63,210 nt of DNA from an uncultured Lachnospiraceae bacterium (GTDB lineage Bacteria; Bacillota; Clostridia; Lachnospirales; Lachnospiraceae). The stretch covers positions 1-63,210 of the forward strand of contig CANQHZ010000007.1 of the NCBI GenBank assembly GCA_947623805.1. The letters are read 5' to 3'. Positions 35,963 through 43,694 of the stretch are shown here, piece after piece. A program made the position numbers and the translations under genes. Positions within the stretch are counted from its first letter, which is position 1. The number at the start of each line of letters is the position of its first letter. Under the pieces are notes generated by a model. The model saw only the letters and a list, made by a program, of their open reading frames with translations. It was not told the DNA's origin and searched no databases.

Positions 35963-37360
35963 TTAAAAGTTAAAGTATAAAAACGGATTGTTCATGCCAA
36001 TGGAGAGATAGTACACTGAGCACCAGAAAATCACGAGTGCGAGTATCACTCCAAGTTTCGTGTGGCATATATTCCTGTAAATTCGCTCAGGATAATGCGT
36101 GGCGAATATAATGCTTATTATCAGCAGCGGCGCGTATTCTGAAAGCAGACTGGCAAAATCATAAGGGTTTATAACCCTGCCAACCCCGAAAAACGGAAAC
36201 ATGCGGCCAAGATACGTGCCAAGCTCATGAAAATCGCTTATCGCAAACAATGTCCAGCTTACCAGAATATACAAAAACATATACAAATGCGAAAATACCC
36301 ACGAAAAGAAGTTTTTTGCGGTAAGCCATTTGAGCGTCAGGTTTTTCTCTATAATCTGCAGCACGAATACGAAAAGCCCCCACAAAATAAAGTTCCAAGC
36401 GGCCCCATGCCAAAAGCCCACCAAAAGCCAGACGACAAGCAGGTTAAAAGCAGTGCGAAGCTTTCCTTTTCTGTTACCGCCAAGCGGGATATATACATAT
36501 TCCTTAAACCATGTCCCGAGCGTGATATGCCATCGGCGCCAGAAATCCGTGACGCTCCTTGCCATATAAGGGTGCCTAAAGTTTGCGGGTATCTTGAAAC
36601 CGAGCATGTCGCCAAGTCCCATTGCCATAAGCGAATATCCGCAGAAATCAAAGTAGAGCTGCATTGAATACGCCAGCGCGCCAAGCCATGCGAGCGGCGT
36701 CGAAATGCTTTCAAAGCCTATGGTGCACACTTCGTTCCAGAGTGTGCCGATGCGGTTTGCGATAATGACTTTGTAGCCAAGTCCTATAATAAAGGTTTTT
36801 AAGCCGTTGTCAAGATTATTTGCGGAAATGTCACGTTTTGCCAGCGCGCCGCGGATATTTGAATAGACCACGATAGGCCCCGCGATAAGCTGCGGGAACA
36901 TGCACAAATACGCGCCGAGATTGATAATTGATTTTTCGGCCTCTGTTTTTTGGCGGTAAACGTCTATTATATAGGAAACAATCTGAAACGTATAAAAGCT
37001 TATGCCGAGCGGCAGCGCAAGCTCGAGCAGATAAAAATGCCAGTTTATTCCGCATGCCGCGAGTGCATAGTTAATATTTTCTATGAAAAAGTTCGTGTAT
37101 TTAAAGTAAAGCAGCACGCCAAAGTTGTAAACCAGCGCCGCCAAAAGGACTATGCGCCGTCCTGACACAATCCTCCCGAGAAAGTAATTGACGAAAAGCG
37201 AAAGCAGTATCAGAAATAAATATACCGGCTCGCCCAGCGCGTAAAATATCAGGCTCCCAAAAAACAGCAGCGCGTTACGTCTTTGCGGCGGGACTATATA
37301 ATATAAAATTAAAAAAATGGGCAAAAAAATAAAAATAAACGTCAGGCTGCTGAAAACCAT
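35963..37360 (-). CDS. MBOAT-family membrane O-acyltransferase (DltB/AlgI-like)
   Basis: A 465-residue polytopic membrane protein of about 10-11 helices, from the ATG at 37360 with GGGAG upstream; an ATG 21 bp earlier is less likely. It has MBOAT hallmarks: FLPIFLILYYIVP near the N-terminus, LALPLGISFYTFQIVSYIID, PQLIAGPIV, FRHPYMARSVTDFWRRWHITLG with the conserved His, and the catalytic His in LVGFWHGAAWNF. It moves acyl (often acetyl) groups across the membrane to surface polysaccharides, acting with the SGNH partner downstream. The polymer target cannot be told from here. Confidence 0.93.
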   Translation of the reverse strand: MVFSSLTFIFIFLPIFLILYYIVPPQRRNALLFFGSLIFYALGEPVYLFLILLSLFVNYFLGRIVSGRRIVLLAALVYNFGVLLYFKYTNFFIENINYALAACGINWHFYLLELALPLGISFYTFQIVSYIIDVYRQKTEAEKSIINLGAYLCMFPQLIAGPIVVYSNIRGALAKRDISANNLDNGLKTFIIGLGYKVIIANRIGTLWNEVCTIGFESISTPLAWLGALAYSMQLYFDFCGYSLMAMGLGDMLGFKIPANFRHPYMARSVTDFWRRWHITLGTWFKEYVYIPLGGNRKGKLRTAFNLLVVWLLVGFWHGAAWNFILWGLFVFVLQIIEKNLTLKWLTAKNFFSWVFSHLYMFLYILVSWTLFAISDFHELGTYLGRMFPFFGVGRVINPYDFASLLSEYAPLLIISIIFATHYPERIYRNICHTKLGVILALVIFWCSVYYLSIGMNNPFLYFNF

Positions 37361-37489
37361 AGTTAATCTCCCAATAAACAAAATATGTCATTGATTAGGG
37401 TTTTATTATAACAAATACCGATTAATAATTCCACCGCATTTTTATAAAAAAAATAGTAAGCGGCAAAGCAATGAGTAGACCACAAAATA

Positions 37490-37518
37490 TTGACACGCCA
37501 CTTAATCTTTTGTAGAAT
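37490..37518 (+). promoter_or_regulatory. Sigma-A promoter of the PrsA-like gene
   Basis: Perfect TTGACA (37490-37495), 17-bp spacer, TAGAAT (37513-37518), 37 bp before the start. Confidence 0.85.
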
Positions 37519-37554
37519 AACAATGGCAAGCTGATTATATGGAGGCATAGTCTT

Positions 37555-38649
37555 ATGGCAGTGAAAAAAAATGTGATGTCTGTTTTACTTATGACGGCAG
37601 TATGCGCAATACTTCTGTCAGGTTGTCAATATATTGAAAGCATGAAACAGGAAAAGGACGCAAAAACAAGAGTAGTGCTTACCGTAGGCTTTGATGATGA
37701 CGAGATTTTTCGCATTGAAAAATCTTCATGCAGGATTGCGGAGCTGATGGTATATCTCACGAACACAAAAAACAGGTACGAAAACGTATACGGCAAGGAG
37801 ATATGGAACGCCTCATATGACGGTGAGACCTTGGAGGACAATATAAAAGACACGGTGCTTGCAAGTATAGCGAGAGTAAAGGCTATGAACCTGCTTGCTA
37901 CAAAGTACAATATAACACTTTCTACAGACGAGCAGCAGAGGGTACAGCAGGCGGCGGCAGAGTATTTTTCATCACTGTCCGAGCATGAATGCGAGCGGCT
38001 TAACGTAAACGAGGAGCTTATCAAAAACATGTACGTGGAGTACGCGCTTGCCGGAAAAGTGTACGGACATTTAATCGCGGACATAAACCCCGAAATCAGC
38101 GATGACGAGGCAAGGACGATAACCGTGCAGCATATTTTCATCAAGACTTATACACTGAATGAAAACGGCGAGCAGATACCGTATTCCGAGGCGGCGAAAG
38201 AGAACGCGTACAAGCGCGCGCAGGAGGCGCTTGAGAGAGCCAAGAGCGGCGACGAGTTTACAAGCCTTGTAGCCGAGTACAGCGACGACAGCACACCGAC
38301 CGTTTCTTTCGGAAAAGGCGATGTGGAAAGCGCGATAGAGGAGGCGGCGTTTAATCTTGGAAAAGACGAGATAAGCGGCATAGTGGAAACGTCTCAGGGA
38401 TATCACATCATAAAGTGCATAAGCACCTTTAACCGAGATGAGACCGACCGCAACAAGGTTAAGATTATCGAGAAACGGCGCACGGAGGTATTCAACGAGG
38501 AGTATTCGGGCTTTGTCGATGGGCTTACAAAAAATTTCAACGAGGAGCTTTGGGAAAGCGTGAGCTTTATTGATGATGACGAGGTGACGACGGACAGCTT
38601 TTTTGGAATATACCACAAATATTTTGACGAGGAAGAAGAAAATAATTAA
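37555..38649 (+). CDS. PrsA-like lipoprotein foldase (parvulin peptidyl-prolyl isomerase)
   Basis: A 364-residue extracytoplasmic lipoprotein with lipobox LSGC at Cys24. An N-terminal SurA/PrsA-like helical domain (about 35-180) precedes a parvulin domain (about 180-300): VQHIFIKTY, EFTSLVAEYSDDSTP, FGKGDVESAIEEAAFNL and ETSQGYHIIKCIS. A charged tail follows. It helps secreted proteins fold outside the membrane. The ribosome site is TGGAGG. It is followed by CIRCE and htpG, so two folding factors are neighbours under different control. Confidence 0.88.
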   Translation: MAVKKNVMSVLLMTAVCAILLSGCQYIESMKQEKDAKTRVVLTVGFDDDEIFRIEKSSCRIAELMVYLTNTKNRYENVYGKEIWNASYDGETLEDNIKDTVLASIARVKAMNLLATKYNITLSTDEQQRVQQAAAEYFSSLSEHECERLNVNEELIKNMYVEYALAGKVYGHLIADINPEISDDEARTITVQHIFIKTYTLNENGEQIPYSEAAKENAYKRAQEALERAKSGDEFTSLVAEYSDDSTPTVSFGKGDVESAIEEAAFNLGKDEISGIVETSQGYHIIKCISTFNRDETDRNKVKIIEKRRTEVFNEEYSGFVDGLTKNFNEELWESVSFIDDDEVTTDSFFGIYHKYFDEEEENN

Positions 38650-38674
38650 AATTGTATAAATAAAGTATTAATTA

Positions 38675-38701
38675 TTAGCACTCAATGCGTTTGAGTGCTA
38701 A
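38675..38701. promoter_or_regulatory. CIRCE element (HrcA operator)
   Basis: A perfect TTAGCACTC (38675-38683), 9-bp spacer, GAGTGCTAA (38693-38701). This is the invariant 27-bp inverted repeat bound by the heat-shock repressor HrcA. It lies just upstream of the htpG promoter. Confidence 0.97.
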
Positions 38702-38708
38702 TTTTATC

Positions 38709-38737
38709 TTGACTTTTATAAAATAGGGGACTAATAT
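38709..38737 (+). promoter_or_regulatory. Sigma-A promoter of htpG
   Basis: TTGACT (38709-38714), 17-bp spacer, TAATAT (38732-38737). The -35 starts 8 bp after CIRCE. Confidence 0.8.
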
Positions 38738-38765
38738 ATACTATGAAATTAATAAAAGGCGCGAC

Positions 38766-38794
38766 GGACGGCTTAGAAACGTTTCGCATATGCC
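38766..38794. repeat. Solo end of repeat family 1 in the htpG leader
   Basis: GGACGGCTTAGAAACGTTTC followed by GCATATGCC matches the outer end of inverted copies D and H (GGACGGTTGAGAAAACATTTC then GCAAATACC in D). The palindromic core is absent. It lies in the transcribed leader between the CIRCE promoter and the htpG start. Confidence 0.65.
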
Positions 38795-38829
38795 TGATAA
38801 AAGCTAAAAGGAAAGGAATGTGAATTTTT

Positions 38830-40962
38830 ATGTCAGAAAAGAAAGGCAGCTTGTCAATCAACAGTGAAAATATTTTCCCCATTATCAAGAAGTGGCTGTA
38901 TTCAGACCACGATATATTTTACAGGGAGCTTATCTCAAACGGGTGCGACGCCATCACAAAGCTTAAAAAGCTCGAGATGATGGGCGAGTATGAATTTCCC
39001 GACGGAGTTAAAAAAGACATCCATGTAATTGCCAATCCCGAGGCGAAGACGCTCAAATTCATAGATACAGGTCTTGGCATGACGGCGGACGAGGTAGAGG
39101 AGTACATCAACCAGATAGCGTTTTCGGGCGCGACGGACTTTATCGAGAAGTACAAGGACAAGACAAATGACGACCAGATTATAGGTCACTTCGGACTTGG
39201 CTTTTATTCGGCGTTTATGGTAGCCGACGAGGTGCATATCGACACGCTTTCCTATAAGAAAGACGCAAAGCCCGTACATTGGGAGTGTGACGGCGGTACA
39301 GAATTTACTATGACAGAGGGCACAAGAGACGCAGTCGGCACGGAGATTACGCTTTTCATCAATGAGGATTGCCTTGAATTTTGCAACGAGTACAAGGCAA
39401 GAGAGGTTATAAAGAAATACTGCGGATTTATGCCGTATGAAATTTACCTTGAAAAGGCAAACGCGCCGGAGGAGTTTGAGACTATAGACCCTGCCGACAA
39501 GAAAGACGACGACGTAGTGGTAGAAACTCTTGAGGAAGAAAAAGAGATACCTGCAAAGGACGGCGAGGAGGCAAAGAAAGAAAAGGTCACAAAGCTTAAG
39601 ATTAAAAAACGCCCCGTGCCTTTAAACGACGTGAACCCGCTTTGGACAAAGCACCCCAATGAGTGTACGGACGACGATTACCGCGACTTTTACCGCAAGG
39701 TATTTATGGATTACAAGGAGCCGCTTTTCTGGATACATCTGAATATGGATTATCCGTTTAATATGAAAGGTATCCTGTATTTCCCCAAGATTAATATGGA
39801 GTACGAGTCAATCGAGGGTACGATTAAGCTTTACAACAATCAGGTATTTATCGCCGACAATATTAAAGAGGTTATACCGGAGTTTCTGCTTTTGCTTAAG
39901 GGCGTAATCGACTGTCCTGACCTGCCGCTCAACGTGTCAAGAAGTGCGCTGCAAAATGACGGATTTGTCACAAAGATAAGCGAATACATCACAAAGAAAG
40001 TGGCGGACAAGCTTTCAGGCATGTGCAAGACGGACAAGGAAAATTACGAGAAATACTGGGACGATATCAGCCCGTTCATCAAGTTTGGCTGCTTAAAGGA
40101 TGACAAGTTCTGCGAGAAGATGACTGACTATATCCTGTTTAAGAACCTTGACGGCAAGTATATGACGCTGCCCGAGTGCCTTGACGTAAAGAAGATTGAC
40201 CCTGACGATAAGGAGGAGAACGGCGAGAATACGGCAGCGGCTACGGACGCTGAGACAGGCGAGAAGATTGAGGCGGAGGTAGTAAGCGACGGCGGCGAAA
40301 GTGCGGACGAGGACGAGGCGGTTGACATACCGACAGAGGACGCGGAGACAAACAAGAAAATCATTTACTATGTTACGGACCTTGTACAGCAGAGCCAGTA
40401 TGTAAATATGTTCAAGAAAGCGAAGATGGACGCCGTAGTCCTGCCCGACAGGATAGACCAGCCATTTGTATCGCAGCTTGAGGCAAAGAACGAGGGCATC
40501 AAGTTCTCTCGTATAGACGCGGACCTTACGGATACTTTCAAGACAAAGAACTCAAAGAAAGTCGAGGAGGAGCTTGCGAAAAAGAGCGAGGAGATTTCAA
40601 AGCTCTTTAAGAAAGCGATAAAGAAAGACAACATTACTGTCAAGGTTGAGAAGCTCAAAAATAAGGACATTTCCTCGATGATAACGGTTTCTGAGGAGAC
40701 GCGCAGAATGCAGGATATGATGAAGATGTATTCTATGCCTGGTATGGATTTTGGGATGAACAAGGAGGGCGAGACGCTTATCCTCAATGCAAACAATCAG
40801 CTTGTGGAGTATGTGCTTGAGCATCAGGATGGCGAGAATGTAGGCCTTATTTGCGAACAGCTTTATGACCTTGCGCTGCTGCAGCAGGCGCCGTTGCAGC
40901 CGGAGGCTATGACGAAGTTTGTGAACAGGAGTAATAAGATAATGATGCTGCTTACGAAATAA
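38830..40962 (+). CDS. htpG: Hsp90 chaperone HtpG
   Basis: A 710-residue bacterial Hsp90. The GHKL ATPase domain shows ELISNGCDAITKLKKL (usually ELISNASDA), the DTGLGMTADE loop, and IGHFGLGFYSAFMVAD. The middle domain has LYFPK...VFIADN, PLNVSRSALQND and the catalytic-loop Arg. It is 70-80 residues longer than E. coli HtpG because of acidic insertions at about 215-260 (DKKDDDVVVETLEEEKEI) and at about 455-510 (ENGENTAAATDAETGEK), plus a Met-rich C-terminus (MQDMMKMYSMPGMDFGM). A CIRCE-linked promoter drives it. Confidence 0.95.
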   Translation: MSEKKGSLSINSENIFPIIKKWLYSDHDIFYRELISNGCDAITKLKKLEMMGEYEFPDGVKKDIHVIANPEAKTLKFIDTGLGMTADEVEEYINQIAFSGATDFIEKYKDKTNDDQIIGHFGLGFYSAFMVADEVHIDTLSYKKDAKPVHWECDGGTEFTMTEGTRDAVGTEITLFINEDCLEFCNEYKAREVIKKYCGFMPYEIYLEKANAPEEFETIDPADKKDDDVVVETLEEEKEIPAKDGEEAKKEKVTKLKIKKRPVPLNDVNPLWTKHPNECTDDDYRDFYRKVFMDYKEPLFWIHLNMDYPFNMKGILYFPKINMEYESIEGTIKLYNNQVFIADNIKEVIPEFLLLLKGVIDCPDLPLNVSRSALQNDGFVTKISEYITKKVADKLSGMCKTDKENYEKYWDDISPFIKFGCLKDDKFCEKMTDYILFKNLDGKYMTLPECLDVKKIDPDDKEENGENTAAATDAETGEKIEAEVVSDGGESADEDEAVDIPTEDAETNKKIIYYVTDLVQQSQYVNMFKKAKMDAVVLPDRIDQPFVSQLEAKNEGIKFSRIDADLTDTFKTKNSKKVEEELAKKSEEISKLFKKAIKKDNITVKVEKLKNKDISSMITVSEETRRMQDMMKMYSMPGMDFGMNKEGETLILNANNQLVEYVLEHQDGENVGLICEQLYDLALLQQAPLQPEAMTKFVNRSNKIMMLLTK

Positions 40963-40976
40963 TCGGAAGTAATGTA

Positions 40977-41023
40977 AAAAGCCAAATCTCTCTGCAGATT
41001 TAATGTAGGAGTATTTGGCTTTT
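40977..41023 (+). terminator. Terminator of htpG
   Basis: An 11-bp stem AAAAGCCAAAT (40977-40987)/ATTTGGCTTTT (41013-41023) with a 25-nt loop containing a CTGCAG core, located 14 bp after the stop. Confidence 0.8.
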
Positions 41024-41040
41024 GGTTGTATTAGGTGATT

Positions 41041-41172
41041 GTGAAATGTGTTCTAAACAGTCCGAATTTAGTCAAAATATATAAAAACGCGGCTAGGTGC
41101 AGCAAGCTGCAAGACGCCGCTTATTTTATATATTTTGCCTAAATTCTATGTTGTCGAATAAAGTTTCGCAAG
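41041..41172 (+). repeat. Palindromic repeat family 1, copy F
   Basis: Between htpG and the GH106-like gene. Left arm GAATTTAGTCAAAATATATA, right arm ending TGCCTAAATTC. It has the inner GCGGC/GCCGC stem and the TGCAGC/GCTGCA loop, with terminal GTTTCGCAAGTG. Confidence 0.88.
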
Positions 41173-41206
41173 TGGTTATTTTTGATGTATTATAAGGAGG
41201 GGAAAG

Positions 41207-43420
41207 GTGGCAGGTGGAATTGAAACTTTGGAGATGAATGAACAGGAGGCGTTTTTGGAAAGGTTGTTTTCGGCAAATGATGAGTTTTCGCCGATTCCGT
41301 TTTGGTTTTTCAATGATACTCCTGATGAAGGTAAAATAAGAGCGCAGCTTAGGGATTATTTGGAGAAAGGCGTAAACGGGTTTGTATTGCATCCGCGAAT
41401 TGGACTTCCTGTAGATTTGCCGTATTTGTCAGGTGAGTATTTTAAGGTTGTGAGATTTATTGTCAAAACGGCGGCTGAGCTTGGGATGAAAATTGTTTTA
41501 TATGATGAGGGGATGTACCCGTCGGGCTCGGCTCATGGAATGGTTGTGGAGAAAAATCCTGATTTTGCGGCAAAGGGAATTGCGCTGCGGGAGAAGAATG
41601 ACGAGGGCGAGGTTTTGGTAAAGCTTTCCGAAAATCGTTATATTGTAAAGGATTTTACGCGCGGCACAATCAGGGGAATACATTTTGGCGAGGACGATGG
41701 CGAAAAGGGGGCTCCGCCTGCTGCTGACATACTTAATCCCGAGGCGGTAAGGCTTTTTATCAGTCTTACGCATGACAGGTATTATGAAAATTTAAAGGAG
41801 TATTTTGGCAATACTGTAATTGCGTTTTTCACTGATGAGCCTTGTCCTTTGGGGAGGAATGCGGGGGACTTTCGCGAGTGGGCTGACGGCATGGAAAATG
41901 AGATAGAGGAGCAAGGCGGTCGGCTTGATGAGCTTGAGGCTTTGTTTACGGGCGGGGAAAATAGGACTACGGAGATTTACGGCAGGCTGGTTAAAAAGCA
42001 TTTACGGGAGAGTTTTTATGCCCAGATTTCGGCGTGGTGCGAAAATCATGGTATTGCGCTTATGGGGCATCCTGCCGAGAGTGATGACGTGGAGGAGGAG
42101 TTTTATTTTCATATTCCGGGGCAGGATTTGATAATGCGCAGGATTGAACCGCTAAAAGGCGGGATTACAGGGATGGAGTCCGTGCAGGCAAGGCTTGCGG
42201 CTGATATAGCAAGGCACTTGAATAGGCGCAGGAATATGAATGAGTGTTTTGGCGTGTGCAGTCGCGGCAATATTCCATGGTATTTTACAGGCGGGGATAT
42301 GAAGTGGTATATTGACTGGCTGGGAATACGCGGTGTAAATCTGTTTGTGCCGCATGCGTTTTATTACAGTGTGGAGGGGGAAAGAAGCGGGGAAAGGCCG
42401 CCTGATGTGGGACCGAATAATATATGGTGGAAATATTACAATTATTTTTCGGACTATATCAAGCGGATATCTTTTCTTATGACCGATTCGGCAAACGGTG
42501 CGCGGATTGCTGTGCTTTGTGATAATAACAATGTGCCGTATGACGAGGTTGTGCCTTTGTATGAAAATCAGATAGAGTTTAATTATCTGCCGATACAGCT
42601 GTTGGGTAGAGGGCATGTGGAAAATGGCGGATTTTGCATAGGTGGATATTGCTATGAGATAGTATTGGATTTTATTGGTGCGGCGGAAAAAAGTGATAAT
42701 TTTAACGTGATTAATTCGCTGCGGGATGTAACGGTTTTTAACTCGGTAACAGATGTTATTGAATTGAGCAAAAAACGTGACATAGATGGTAAGGCAGGTA
42801 TTAATGCTGTTTTGTGCTTTGACTTAAATGACAAGCCTGATTTGCAGGTAGCGTTAAGGGCGACGCATCTAAAAAAAGAAGGAACGGAATATTGGCTGTT
42901 GTCAAATGAGGGATATGAATTGCTCTCTACATATGTGAAGTTACCGACGTCCTGTGACATGCCTGCCGCTATGATTGATTTGTGGAGTGGTGAATATCTT
43001 GACGCTGTACATAGGGCGGACGAAAAAATGCGGCTTATCTTAAATCCCTTTGAAACAAGGCTTATTGTTGCAGGTTTGGACTATGGTGAGATGAAAAATA
43101 GGATAAAACAGCGCAAGTTCCTTGGTGACTGGACGCATTTGTTTGTATTGGTTAAAAAAGGTGATAATCAGGTGGAATATGTTTACCATTACTATGCAGA
43201 GCAGGTAGAACCGGAGGGATATTTTAAGGTGCGTGGGGAGGAAATGGCAGAGTGTTGGTGCAATGGTGAATTTGTAGGGGTCAGTTTTTGGAATGACCAT
43301 TGTTTTGATATTGGAGGAAAGCTGCGTAGCGGAGATAATGAAATATGCTTGCGGTTTACTGGCAATATGGCGAATGTATATGCGGGGGCGGATATTTATT
43401 TTGGGTTGCTGTATAAGTAG
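41207..43420 (+). CDS. GH106-like glycoside hydrolase, putative alpha-L-rhamnosidase
   Basis: A 737-residue protein from GTG (41207) behind AAGGAGGGG. No signal peptide or membrane helix is present, so it is cytosolic. The N-terminal barrel shows PIPFWFFNDTPDEGKI, GVNGFVLHPRIGLP and IVLYDEGMYPSGSAHGM, with acidic residues in AFFTDEP. This layout is shared by GH106 rhamnosidases and related unclassified glycosidases. A C-terminal beta-sandwich follows (about 640-737, CWCNGEFVGVSFWNDHCFDI). Together with the adjacent GH28 gene it points to rhamnogalacturonan breakdown. Substrate and family are by resemblance only. Confidence 0.65.
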   Translation: MAGGIETLEMNEQEAFLERLFSANDEFSPIPFWFFNDTPDEGKIRAQLRDYLEKGVNGFVLHPRIGLPVDLPYLSGEYFKVVRFIVKTAAELGMKIVLYDEGMYPSGSAHGMVVEKNPDFAAKGIALREKNDEGEVLVKLSENRYIVKDFTRGTIRGIHFGEDDGEKGAPPAADILNPEAVRLFISLTHDRYYENLKEYFGNTVIAFFTDEPCPLGRNAGDFREWADGMENEIEEQGGRLDELEALFTGGENRTTEIYGRLVKKHLRESFYAQISAWCENHGIALMGHPAESDDVEEEFYFHIPGQDLIMRRIEPLKGGITGMESVQARLAADIARHLNRRRNMNECFGVCSRGNIPWYFTGGDMKWYIDWLGIRGVNLFVPHAFYYSVEGERSGERPPDVGPNNIWWKYYNYFSDYIKRISFLMTDSANGARIAVLCDNNNVPYDEVVPLYENQIEFNYLPIQLLGRGHVENGGFCIGGYCYEIVLDFIGAAEKSDNFNVINSLRDVTVFNSVTDVIELSKKRDIDGKAGINAVLCFDLNDKPDLQVALRATHLKKEGTEYWLLSNEGYELLSTYVKLPTSCDMPAAMIDLWSGEYLDAVHRADEKMRLILNPFETRLIVAGLDYGEMKNRIKQRKFLGDWTHLFVLVKKGDNQVEYVYHYYAEQVEPEGYFKVRGEEMAECWCNGEFVGVSFWNDHCFDIGGKLRSGDNEICLRFTGNMANVYAGADIYFGLLYK

Positions 43421-43452
43421 GTGATTGCAAAGGGCTTTTTGGTGATAGGTAA

Positions 43453-43590
43453 TTGCTAAATGTGTTCTAAGCCGTCCGAATTTAGTCAAAATATATAAAA
43501 ACGCGGCTAGGTGCAGCAAGCTGCAAGACGCCGCTTATTTTATATATTTTGCCTAAATTCTATGTTGTTGAATAGAGTTTTGTAAATGCC
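43453..43590 (+). repeat. Palindromic repeat family 1, copy G
   Basis: Between two convergent glycosidase genes, 33 bp after the GH106-like stop. Its core is nearly identical to copy F. The right end reads GAGTTTTGTAAATGCC, and the flank is duplicated 73 bp further on. Confidence 0.88.
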
Positions 43591-43642
43591 TATTTCTGAT
43601 GATAAGTGCAGGCGTCAGAAATTTACCCAATAGTAATCAAAA

Positions 43643-43679
43643 GAATAGAGTTTCGCAAATGCCTATTTCTGATGATAAG
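43643..43679 (+). repeat. Duplicate of the right flank of copy G
   Basis: These 37 bp repeat 43570-43606 (GAATAGAGTTT...GATAAG) with the end in its commoner form TTTCGCAAATGCC. It is a direct duplication of one repeat end plus the adjoining unique sequence. Confidence 0.75.
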
Positions 43680-43694
43680 GGTAGGAGGAGGCGG

